Source: Desulfobacterales bacterium (GTDB taxonomy: Bacteria > Desulfobacterota > Desulfobacteria > Desulfobacterales > JAAELO01). Taken from it: DNA of 33,613 bases. Below the pieces are notes generated by a model. That model was given only the letters and a program-made list of their open reading frames with translations, had not been told where the DNA came from and searched no databases. Positions 23,721 through 30,749 of the stretch are shown one piece after another. Positions within the stretch are counted from its first letter, which is position 1, and each line of letters opens with the position of its first letter. The position numbers and the translations under genes were made by a program. Location: assembly GCA_024226555.1 (NCBI GenBank), contig JAAELO010000261.1, positions 1 to 33,613 of the forward strand. The letters run 5' to 3'.

Positions 23721-24098
23721 ATGATATGGACTGCTAATAATATTACAAATATAAAGAATAAAAATAAAATTGATAATGATTTTTTCATAAAAACTAAGGA
23801 CAGATCAATCACTATAATTTTCTTATGTGGTAATGTATTATTCAAAGCAACAGATATCTTTTATGCTATAGATTTAAGAAGACTTGAAAAACACTATATG
23901 GATAAAAGAAATGATCACAATGATTTAAAATACCCCATTATACAGTTGAATGACAAATCGTACTATTCATTATCTACAGTTGTAACACTATTAAATGATA
24001 TTATTAGATCTTCTAAATCTATAAAAGGCCAAGGCGGACCACCTTATTATAATACTACTCGTTCGAGAGCTTTTGATTTGTTAGTACAATTGGAATAA
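23721..24098 (+). CDS. hypothetical protein, weakly Bro-N/KilA-N-like
   Basis: A 125-aa protein. ITIIFLCGNVLFKATDIFYA faintly recalls the FkaxDVa pattern of phage antirepressor N-domains, followed by YPIIQLNDKSYYSLSTVV. There is no firm family. Weak Shine-Dalgarno (CGGAG, 12 nt upstream). Confidence 0.4.
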   Translation: MIWTANNITNIKNKNKIDNDFFIKTKDRSITIIFLCGNVLFKATDIFYAIDLRRLEKHYMDKRNDHNDLKYPIIQLNDKSYYSLSTVVTLLNDIIRSSKSIKGQGGPPYYNTTRSRAFDLLVQLE

Positions 24099-24122
24099 TG
24101 GATAAAAAACAAGCTTGGTTTA

Positions 24123-24150
24123 ATAGCCCAATACATAAGTATTAGGCTAT
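24123..24150 (+). terminator. hairpin after the 23721 gene (TAGCC element)
   Basis: ATAGCCCAATAC (24123-24134), loop ATAA, GTATTAGGCTAT (24139-24150): 11 of 12 pairs, followed by AAAATATTT rather than a T run. It shares AATAGCCCAATAC with 25269-25281. Confidence 0.45.
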
Positions 24151-24190
24151 AAAATATTTAATAAAACAAATCAGAAAGGATCTTAATTTT

Positions 24191-24410
24191 ATGAAAAATA
24201 TTTTGGATAAAATACAAATATGCAAACCTATATACATTGCTTTATCTTATTCTTATACTTCCCTTTTTTTATATGATGTTTTTTAAAAAGATAATTGAAA
24301 TTAACCAGGAAACAATATTATTTTCTTCTGTATTTATATCTTTAATTTTATGTGGTGCTATGGGAATATGGTTTAATGTTAGAAAACCTGAAAGAGAAGA
24401 AACTAATTAA
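24191..24410 (+). pseudogene. frameshifted small membrane protein gene
   Basis: The ATG frame (MKNILDKIQICKPIYIALSY) stops at 24286. Removing one T from the T7 run near 24264-24270 continues it into FYMMFFKKIIEINQETILFS and a second transmembrane segment, ending at 24410 with a basic tail. An intact version would be ~72 aa with two transmembrane helices. Confidence 0.45.
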
Positions 24411-24424
24411 GAAAGGAAATTTTT

Positions 24425-24589
24425 ATGAGTTTAAAAGAAGAGTTTTCAGAAATTCAAAAAGGAACTAATGAAATAGTAGCTTTATCAGAAAAATTAATGG
24501 AAAAAAAAGATAGCTCAAGATTTTTAAAAACAACATTGAATATTATTTTGAGCGAAATTGAAGCAAAAGAGAATAAATTAAACCGTTGA
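24425..24589 (+). CDS. 54-aa helical small protein
   Basis: MSLKEEFSEIQKGTNEIVAL and on to EAKENKLNR, with AAAGGAAA upstream. It is probably a coiled helix. Similar in size and character to the 55-aa protein at 19013; homology is not established. Confidence 0.45.
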   Translation: MSLKEEFSEIQKGTNEIVALSEKLMEKKDSSRFLKTTLNIILSEIEAKENKLNR

Positions 24590-24928
24590 TTAGATCTTTT
24601 TGTCAGAAAATCCAATTGTCGGTATAATAAAGTAGATCATTATAAAAACAAAGATTCCAAGACTTATATATAAAATATATTTTATATCAGTTATAGAATA
24701 GATTCCAAAAGATAAGAAAAATGAAGCTGCTGATAGTAACAAAAATTTATCAGAGAGATATCTGTCATTCCAAATTCTATGTAAAAGAGTTTTGAAAAGA
24801 TGCGATTTATCTGTTTTTCTTAAAAATTCATCTATTATAACATTTTCATCCCGTCTTTCTAAAGTATCTGTTTTAACATCAGAAAATAGTGATAATAATA
24901 ACTCGTTTACTGTGGAGTACGGAATGAA
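24590..24928 (-). pseudogene. 5'-truncated gene for a two-helix membrane protein
   Basis: An open minus-strand frame with no start codon encodes NELLLSLFSDVKTDTLERRD, then an acidic/basic helix and two transmembrane segments (FLLLSAASFFLSFGIYSI and YILYISLGIFVFIMIYFI), ending GFSDKKI. The frame simply ends at a stop near 24929 where the oppositely oriented truncated gene begins. The N-terminus has therefore been lost. Confidence 0.5.
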
Positions 24929-25273
24929 TTAACAGGAGGTGCTCTTGATGGATATCCTTCTGCTAAAATAGTTAAATGCCGTATGAGTAACTTATCTTGG
25001 AGTCTCAAGGAGTCCAAGATACCATCCGCAATAACAATGGATCAGTTCAGAGAAATAAGCGGTATGAGCTTTGTCGAGAAAGGTATGGTCATAATACAGA
25101 CCTCTAATAATAGAAGAGGTCATATTTCAGGTGCAAATAGTAGTTCAAATTTAAAAATTACATTTGATGGCGATGTTTATAGCCAAAATTGTCACTCAAA
25201 ATGGATGATTAAGTATTTTGATTCAAAAAACAATTTAATAAAAGAATACAAAGCATATAAGGAAATTGAATAG
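24902..25273 (+). pseudogene. 5'-truncated gene of unknown function
   Basis: Coding-like sequence starts without an initiation codon as VRNELTGGALDGYPSAKIVK and continues through the first ATG (24983, no Shine-Dalgarno) to SNLSWSLKESKIPSAITMDQ, ending near 25273. It faces the truncated minus-strand gene across the same point (~24.90-24.93 kb), suggesting a deletion or recombination junction. A functional short form from 24983 (96 aa) cannot be excluded. Confidence 0.45.
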
Positions 25274-25336
25274 CCCAATACCGGGATACATTTTAAGAAG
25301 TTACTTACCACTTAATAAAGTAAGCTTATTTTGCAA

Positions 25337-25377
25337 TAAAAAACCCGATAAGTCTGTAACTTATTCGGGTTTTTTTT
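25337..25377. terminator. bidirectional rho-independent terminator
   Basis: AAAAAACCCGATAAGT, loop CTGTA, ACTTATTCGGGTTTTTT (stem within 25338-25377), with A and T tracts on both sides. It sits between the rightward relic gene and the leftward GAF-like gene and can serve both. Confidence 0.9.
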
Positions 25378-25535
25378 GGAAATTATTTAAATTATTATTT
25401 TTTATCTATTTGTTATTTAAAATCTTTAATGTATTTTTTACAGATTTATTGAATCTAACAGGTTCAAACTTATCCATCGACTTTTGTGTTGCTCTGTCAA
25501 TTTTTACTTTTATAACAACTTTATTTGTTTTATTA

Positions 25536-26489
25536 TTAAGCGGATAATTTATACTCATTAGATTTCTCCTTCATAATTAATAAACTATGTTCCATAGATA
25601 TTCTCATTGCAAATTGTTTAATAATCCATTTGTATAATTCAATATGTTTTTCTTTTAAACAACGTGATCTATTACCTGCTATAGAAATAACATATTCAAT
25701 ATTGCCAGTTGACATATGAATTATAGGATAACATAATTGTGATCCATTTTCAAACTTTTGAGTATTTCCCTTAATATATCTTTCTTTTTTAATCATCTCC
25801 TTTTGAATATCTTCTACAACAATAATTGATCTATTTTTTATACTGTTTGAAACAGTACTCGATACAGCACCCAAATCCTTTGCTTCAGTTCTTGGGGGTA
25901 AAGAAATAGGGTCAAATGCAAACCATTGATCCGGTTTATCATTAACAACTGATATCAACCCAACTCTAAATTCAGCTTCTGTTTTATCGATTGATAAAAA
26001 CATCCTTCTTAACCCGGCTATTAAAAGAGCTATCTGCTGATCAGGTTTTGTAATCTTATTAAATGTTGTTTCTCCACAAACAGAGCTTGAAGCAATTGCT
26101 TTTTTAGCCTGTTTGCACATTCTGTTAGTTTTATCACCAACGATTATATCAAAAGCTTCTATCAGGGTTATTAAATGCTTAAATTCAAGCACTTTATCAG
26201 AGTTTGCATAGTTTTCGATTCCTGCATATATAGCTCTTAAAAGAATAACATATAAAAAGGTTCCCAAAATTATTAATATTGCTGATTCATTAAGAAAATC
26301 ACCAATTGGTTGCCCTACATAGTTTATAACTTCATCTTTTAAACCCTTTTTAGCTACTATTGTAGTAGTAAAACTTGGCAATATAAAAAATACAGGTCTT
26401 ATAAAATACTTAAAAAAGAATGATTCACATATATTTATACATTTTTTACATAAGTTACGTTTAAAACCCACTTGTGCCATTGGTTCCAT
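25536..26489 (-). CDS. membrane-anchored GAF-like sensor protein
   Basis: A 317-aa protein. Two N-terminal hydrophobic segments (~27-45 and ~70-92), a helical linker, then a GAF-like domain at ~165-300: VGLISVVNDKPDQWFAFDPI, SIIVVEDIQKEM, QLCYPIIHMSTGNIEYVISI and ending AMRISMEHSL. GAF domains bind small molecules or nucleotides. It is monocistronic, with a perfect dyad (GTTATATAT/ATATATAAC) 90-110 bp upstream. A role in plasmid sensing or defence is inference. Confidence 0.55.
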   Translation of the reverse strand: MEPMAQVGFKRNLCKKCINICESFFFKYFIRPVFFILPSFTTTIVAKKGLKDEVINYVGQPIGDFLNESAILIILGTFLYVILLRAIYAGIENYANSDKVLEFKHLITLIEAFDIIVGDKTNRMCKQAKKAIASSSVCGETTFNKITKPDQQIALLIAGLRRMFLSIDKTEAEFRVGLISVVNDKPDQWFAFDPISLPPRTEAKDLGAVSSTVSNSIKNRSIIVVEDIQKEMIKKERYIKGNTQKFENGSQLCYPIIHMSTGNIEYVISIAGNRSRCLKEKHIELYKWIIKQFAMRISMEHSLLIMKEKSNEYKLSA

Positions 26490-26578
26490 TTAATTATTTC
26501 CCTCATAATCATGAATAAAATAATCATTATAAATAAAACATAAGGTTTTATTAAATCATTTTTTATTATTATTCACTG

Positions 26579-26601
26579 GTTATATATTCTTTATATATAA
26601 C
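26579..26601 (-). promoter_or_regulatory. dyad resembling the shared promoter operator
   Basis: GTTATATAT-TCTTT-ATATATAAC is a perfect 9-bp inverted repeat with the same arm sequence as the shared promoters, but with 9 rather than 13 nt between the 7-nt arms and no TATAAT at the 20-nt distance on either side. Possibly a binding site without the matching promoter. Confidence 0.45.
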
Positions 26602-26650
26602 TGATATTATGCATTTTGCTAAATAACAATAGCCAGCACATAATATCAGT
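26600..26650. repeat. 12-bp perfect inverted repeat
   Basis: ACTGATATTATG (26600-26611) and CATAATATCAGT (26639-26650), separated by 27 nt, between the two leftward genes. It could be a long hairpin ending the 26691 gene's transcript or a two-site operator. No T tract follows. Confidence 0.5.
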
Positions 26651-26690
26651 CAAGTTCAACATCAATTAACACTAAATAAATTTACTATAC

Positions 26691-26927
26691 TTATGTTAAT
26701 TCTTTTTTTACCTCTGAAAGTGATTTCTCGCTCCAGGATAAATCTAATTGAACTTTTCTTGATGATAATATTTCATCAAGATAAATAGAACCTAATTCAG
26801 CACAAACAGGATCATTTAGAAATGCATAACCATAAGGTTTTATCTCATTAAGTTTATTTTTAACTCTGTTCCTTTTTAGATAATTAAATTTAATTTTTAG
26901 TTCATTGAAAATTGATAATAATTTCAT
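26691..26927 (-). CDS. 78-aa hypothetical protein with structured leader
   Basis: A basic N-terminus (MKLLSIFNELKIKFNYLKRN) and an acidic/helical C-terminus (LDLSWSEKSLSEVKKELT). No family recognised. Its Shine-Dalgarno AAAGGA lies in the 3' arm of the second hairpin of a tandem-hairpin leader, as at the primase gene, suggesting shared translational control. Confidence 0.5.
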   Translation of the reverse strand: MKLLSIFNELKIKFNYLKRNRVKNKLNEIKPYGYAFLNDPVCAELGSIYLDEILSSRKVQLDLSWSEKSLSEVKKELT

Positions 26928-26933
26928 AGATTA

Positions 26934-26997
26934 TTCCTTTCTCTTAAAAGGAACATTAATATCCCTGAATTGGGAAAATTAATATTCCCAATTAGGG
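26934..26997 (-). promoter_or_regulatory. tandem-hairpin leader, copy E (minus strand)
   Basis: Reading the minus strand: TCCC-AATTCA-GGGA (26975-26962) then TTCCTTT-TAAGAG-AAAGGAA (26953-26934), and the ATG follows at 26927. A preceding CCCTAATTGGGAA can instead pair with TTCCCAATTCAGGG as one long stem, so alternative folds exist. The ribosome-binding site is within the second stem. Confidence 0.55.
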
Positions 26998-27000
26998 TTA

Positions 27001-27348
27001 GTTTAAAACTGATATAAAACAGTTTTATATTTATGATTTATTGTTGATTTTTATCATAATAAAGTTCGGCAAAGCCTAACATTAATAAAGAACTGAGGGG
27101 TTCTTATATTAACCTTTAGAATGAATTTTAATTAATTAGTAGAAGTATTATAACAATACTTGTATCCCAAAAGGGACTGCTTATTTAAAAGCTAAAATTT
27201 CACAAAATATAATAGTTATTAATTAAGAATGCAAGTTAAAATCTTAAATGTAATTAAATATTGAGGCAATCAAAAATAGATTAATTGTAGTGCTAAATTC
27301 ATTGTAAGGATATATTTTCTTTTTTAATAGATCAAATGCATAAAAAAA
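27001..27348. other. gene-free AT-rich stretch with structured segments
   Basis: No convincing ORF. It contains AAAACTG/CAGTTTT (27003-27024), a compact segment around 27063-27105 with AGTTC...GAACT enclosing GGC-AAA-GCC, and tandem-hairpin copy D. A small RNA is possible; no family was recognised. Confidence 0.3.
27162..27192 (+). other. tandem-hairpin element, copy D
   Basis: CCC-AAAA-GGG (27166-27175), then ACT, then GCTT-ATTTAA-AAGC (27179-27192). The segment GTATCCCAA..GGGACT.CTTATTT matches copy C almost base for base, while the second stem changes both sides (TCCT/AGGA to GCTT/AAGC). No gene starts downstream. Confidence 0.5.
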
Positions 27349-27388
27349 AACGTTTAAAATATTTAGAAAAATAAATATCTTAAACGTT
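27349..27388 (-). terminator. rho-independent terminator for the 27406 gene
   Basis: AACGTTTAAAATATTT (27349-27364) and AAATATCTTAAACGTT (27373-27388) form a 15-bp stem with one mismatch. On the minus strand it is followed by nine T, a canonical terminator for leftward transcripts, 18 bp after the small gene's stop. Confidence 0.75.
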
Positions 27389-27405
27389 CTCTTCTTTGAA
27401 GTTAA

Positions 27406-27552
27406 CTATAAAGCTTTTCTTTTATCTCTGCATTCTATATGTATCTGGTTTACATATAAAACATCTATAATTTCATTAATTGTTTTTTTCAACCCTATAA
27501 GCTTTTTTTGTTTAACCTCCTTTTCATCTTCTTTTAAACACCTTGTTTCCAT
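27406..27552 (-). CDS. 48-aa lysine-rich small protein
   Basis: METRCLKEDEKEVKQKKLIG and on to HIECRDKRKAL. GAGG four bases before the ATG; a TATAAT box (minus strand, 27573-27578) lies just upstream, and a good terminator follows directly. The surrounding signals make this a credible tiny gene. Function unknown. The remaining stretch 27580-28100 shows only AT-rich sequence with no gene I can support. Confidence 0.5.
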   Translation of the reverse strand: METRCLKEDEKEVKQKKLIGLKKTINEIIDVLYVNQIHIECRDKRKAL

Positions 27553-28107
27553 AAGCCTCAGTTTAAATACATATTATATTTAAACCCTCCCTTTAAAAGA
27601 TTCTTTTAAATGTTTAAAAATATCACTAAACTTTCGTGACAACTATAACCAGATTTCCATAACAAATGAAAATCGATAATCTTAAATCGGTTTCTTTCTT
27701 AAATTATAAAGTTTTCTTATTGTAATTGTTATTTGAGGTGTTATAAATTGATAACATTGATTAAAAATAGATAAAGGAAAATTTAAAAAAAACATAAACA
27801 CATCCTGGGCAAATCTGTTAAGTCGAATTTCTTTAAAGGTTTAACTACTGAATAATATTTACATTATTTTTTTAGCAAAAGAAAACAATATAATTAAATT
27901 TTTATGTTTTATTTGATTTAAAAACATTAAATTTTTATTTTCATAGGAGACAGGTCTTTTATTGATCTATGATTGAACCAATTGCACCACAACAGCAGAA
28001 TAAACACAATATTATCTAGACATATAACAAGTAATAATTCATTCATAATAAAAATGTGATTAATTTCATAATAAACCACCAATTAAACCATGTTTATATC
28101 AAAAAAA

Positions 28108-29121
28108 CTATCTTCCATCTAATATATCTTTCATATCTTTATTTGTAACTCTTAAATATTGCATGGACATCATGGGGTTTTTATGACCTAACTGTTTTTG
28201 TACAGCTGCCACATTTCCGGTTTTTTCCATAATATAAAGACCCATTGCATGTCGTGCTGAGTGGGGAGTTCTGTTTTTTATATTTGTTGATTCGCAAACT
28301 TTGTTCCAGATTACATTTATCATCTGAGGTGCTAACCTTCCGTTACCTTTAGCTATAGAGTTTGATGAAAGAAAAAGAGCTGGGCTTTTCCACTTTTCAA
28401 AATCACTCTCTCTTTCTTTATCGATATAATCTTTAATAGTATTAAGTCCTAAGCTACTAATACTGTAGGGTTGAGTGATTCCTCCCTTTTCGACAACAGA
28501 AATAACAGAAGAATTAAAATCTATATTATCAATATTGATCTGAGTAACAGCCTCTCTTCTCATTCCTGTTTCTATAAGTGTATATAAAATAGCTCTATTT
28601 CTGTAACACCTTGTTTTTATACTTTTTTTACCATTATTTTGTATGAGAAGATCCGCAAACTCTAATATTATTTCCCTTTCAGTTTTAGTAATAGCTCTGT
28701 CAATTTCAAGATTATTTCCAAGGGGCTTGTTTTTTATCTTCTCCATTGGATTCCCCAGGGGGAACTCTGCTATCTTATTTATCCATTTCGCAAAGGTTTT
28801 CAGATGAGCTAAAATCCTGTTTACTGTTTTATCTCCCCACCTTCTTGAACCGTAAGAATCAAGTAGTGTGGACAGATAATGTTTAAAATCCTGAGATAGT
28901 TTTGGAGTCCATATTTTTCTTAGATCAGAGCCTTTTTCATCTATCATAAATTTTATAAAAAGCTTAAGATCTCTTTTTTGAACCTCTATACTTTTTTTAA
29001 CCGTTGTAACCTCGACCTCAAAATAGAGATCAAACCAAACAGATATTAAATCCTTCTCTTCGGATTTGGAAACAAGAAAATTATCTCTTTTATTAATACT
29101 TATAATTTCATTATTATTCAT
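28108..29121 (-). CDS. XerC/D-type tyrosine recombinase
   Basis: A 337-aa phage-integrase-family recombinase. A SAM-like N-terminal domain lies at ~20-125 and the catalytic domain at ~135-335. Arg I is in ETGMRREAVTQINIDNIDF, the HxxR box is HSARHAMGLYIM, the second His is in QKQLGHKNPMMSM and the nucleophile Tyr in QYLRVT. Length and motif spacing are normal, so it should be active. On a plasmid it may resolve multimers or integrate cargo. A perfect 7-bp inverted repeat lies ~86 bp upstream. No att site was identified. Confidence 0.9.
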   Translation of the reverse strand: MNNNEIISINKRDNFLVSKSEEKDLISVWFDLYFEVEVTTVKKSIEVQKRDLKLFIKFMIDEKGSDLRKIWTPKLSQDFKHYLSTLLDSYGSRRWGDKTVNRILAHLKTFAKWINKIAEFPLGNPMEKIKNKPLGNNLEIDRAITKTEREIILEFADLLIQNNGKKSIKTRCYRNRAILYTLIETGMRREAVTQINIDNIDFNSSVISVVEKGGITQPYSISSLGLNTIKDYIDKERESDFEKWKSPALFLSSNSIAKGNGRLAPQMINVIWNKVCESTNIKNRTPHSARHAMGLYIMEKTGNVAAVQKQLGHKNPMMSMQYLRVTNKDMKDILDGR

Positions 29122-29206
29122 TTTAAAATCTCTCCGTATCCGATTTTAATTAATATTTTCAAAACATAATATCATTAAAGAAAAATAATGGCTAGTATAA
29201 TGTTTG

Positions 29207-29224
29207 ACGAAAGAATCCTTTCGT
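29207..29224 (-). promoter_or_regulatory. inverted repeat upstream of the recombinase
   Basis: ACGAAAG-AATC-CTTTCGT, a perfect 7-bp dyad. It lies 86-103 bp upstream of the recombinase start, near a minus-strand TATACT, so it may be an operator or a recombinase-binding site. Confidence 0.45.
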
Positions 29225-29384
29225 ATAACGTTTTGTACCCTTATTATACATACAACAAGCTCTTAAAGCCCATATTTATTATAGTTTACAAATAATCCGT
29301 TTCTATGCGAATCTTTTTTGATTTTTGTATCTAACTCCACCTGTTATTTAAGCAGATCTGTTTGATTTTCAAATCATTGACTTT

Positions 29385-29405
29385 AAAATGACATCATGTC
29401 ATTTT
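29385..29405 (+). promoter_or_regulatory. operator-like palindrome upstream of the CI-like gene
   Basis: AAAATGACAT-C-ATGTCATTTT is a perfect 10-bp dyad just after TTGACT and before TATATAAG, 47 bp ahead of the CI-like ATG. It is a likely autoregulatory operator. Confidence 0.6.
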
Positions 29406-29451
29406 ATATAAGATTTTAAAAGTCCATCTATATATAAGGTAAAAGTTTAGA

Positions 29452-29694
29452 ATGGTAATTAGAGAAAATCTTGATCTGAATATTGAAGAAATTTATGGAA
29501 GAATCTGTGAAGTACTTTGTTATGAAAAACCTATTGATAATGAAATAATTTCTAAAGCTTTAAGTGTTAAATCAAATACGGTTTCTGCATGGAGAAAAAG
29601 GAATACAATCCCCTGGGATTCTTTATATGTTTTTGCAAAAAAAAATAAAATTTCTTTTACCTGGTTAATAGACGGATCAGGTTCAATGAATTAG
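29452..29694 (+). CDS. CI-repressor-type HTH regulator
   Basis: An 80-aa protein matching the phage CI-repressor N-terminal domain: NEIISKALSVKSNTVSAWRK (HTH at ~37-58), then NTIPWDSLYVFAKKNKISF and TWLIDGSG, the typical SxxWLLxGxG end. It has no C-terminal peptidase domain, so it cannot be an SOS-cleavable CI; it is a minimal DNA-binding regulator. A perfect palindrome lies upstream. It may control the recombinase or itself. Confidence 0.75.
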   Translation: MVIRENLDLNIEEIYGRICEVLCYEKPIDNEIISKALSVKSNTVSAWRKRNTIPWDSLYVFAKKNKISFTWLIDGSGSMN

Positions 29695-29817
29695 TAATTA
29701 TTCTCTTCATGATCATCTTTATAAAATCGACCTGCTTTTATTTATTTTTTATTAAAAAAATTCATTTTCAAATATATTGTAGAAATATACTTTGTGAGTT
29801 CTTACTTAGAATTATTT

Positions 29818-29923
29818 CTGAAGCTTTAAATTTTTAAAATGAATTATGGATACATTAGCCTGGTGAATTCTATTTATGTGTTTGCCAAAAAAACAAAATA
29901 TCTTTTACCTGGTTTGATTTTAA
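29818..29923 (+). pseudogene. decayed partial copy of the CI-like gene
   Basis: The segment GAAGCTTTAAATTTTTAAAA, then CCTGGTGAATTCTATTTATG, then TGCCAAAAAAACAAAATATC and TTTTACCTGGTT parallels 29570-29670 of the intact gene (encoding DSLYVFAKKNKISFTWL) with deletions and shifts. No open frame remains. Confidence 0.55.
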
Positions 29924-29925
29924 TT

Positions 29926-30038
29926 TGTTTTTATAAATTCCATTATTAGGAATTTATTAAAATATTACTTGTAATATAATTTTTTAAATGTTTTTATAAT
30001 CAACAAATCTGTTTTTATAAATTCCATTATTAGGAATT
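29926..30038 (+). repeat. perfect 29-bp direct repeat upstream of parA
   Basis: Two identical 29-bp copies at 29926-29954 and 30010-30038, 84 bp apart (eight helical turns). Each contains the inverted repeat AATTCC-ATTATTA-GGAATT. They lie directly before the parA start at 30069. They are candidates for the ParB centromere site or ParA operator. Confidence 0.75.
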
Positions 30039-30068
30039 GATAAATTTTATCTAAAAAAGGAGAAAATT

Positions 30069-30749
30069 ATGGGAAAAATTATATTGTTTGGTGGTCAAAA
30101 AGGTGGTGTTGGGAAATCAACATATGCAACAAATATGTCCGCAATTTTAGCAATAAATGGATATTCCGTAATACTTGTTGACTCTGATAAACAAGAAAGT
30201 TCTTATGGATGGGCTGAAACAAGGGGTGAAAATGAAAATTTAGCAACTGTTGATGTAGCAAAATTAGTTCTAAGAAATAATGATAAATCTAAAATATTGG
30301 TTAATCAGTTGAAATCCTTTTCAGAAAAATATGATTTTGTTATTGTTGATGCAGGTGGGAGAGATTCTATGGAATTAAGAGCAGCTATTTCTGTTTGCAA
30401 TAAATTTTTTATTCCTTTAAAAGCATCTCAACCAGATTTTGATACAATTCCTAAAATGATACAAATGGTAGATGATCTGGAAATTATTAATCCTGATATT
30501 CAATTTAAAATACTGATGTCTATGATTAGTCCAAATCCTGTAGTTAAAGAAAATTTAGAATTTAAAGAAGGTATTAAAGAATTAGAAGAATTATTAGATA
30601 TAAAAATACCTCTTTTAAATGAAGAAATAAATGATAGAAAAACCTATAGAGATGTATTTAAAGAAGGAATGTCTGTTCTTGAAATAAATAAGCCAAACGC
30701 AAAAGCAAAGAAAGAAATGAATGCATTATTAAAGGAGGTTCTTAAATAA
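30069..30749 (+). CDS. parA: ParA partition ATPase
   Basis: A 226-aa deviant Walker A ATPase: GGQKGGVGKSTYATNMSAIL (residues 8-27), VDSDKQESSYGWAETRGE (A'-like motif) and VIVDAGGRD (Walker B). Without an N-terminal HTH it is the short, type Ib-like size. It positions plasmids on the nucleoid together with ParB. AAAAGGAG precedes the ATG, and its stop overlaps the parB start. Confidence 0.92.
   Translation: MGKIILFGGQKGGVGKSTYATNMSAILAINGYSVILVDSDKQESSYGWAETRGENENLATVDVAKLVLRNNDKSKILVNQLKSFSEKYDFVIVDAGGRDSMELRAAISVCNKFFIPLKASQPDFDTIPKMIQMVDDLEIINPDIQFKILMSMISPNPVVKENLEFKEGIKELEELLDIKIPLLNEEINDRKTYRDVFKEGMSVLEINKPNAKAKKEMNALLKEVLK

Noticed and set aside
25266-25547. 93-aa ORF with hydrophobic segments starting at TTG
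   Set aside because: Its 5' third overlaps a strong bidirectional rho-independent terminator, there is no Shine-Dalgarno, and hydrophobicity is expected from T-rich DNA.
27953-28005. tRNA-like fragment (GATTGAACCAATTGCACCA) downstream of the recombinase, considered as an att site
   Set aside because: The T-arm and acceptor do not pair on either strand and no matching second copy was found.
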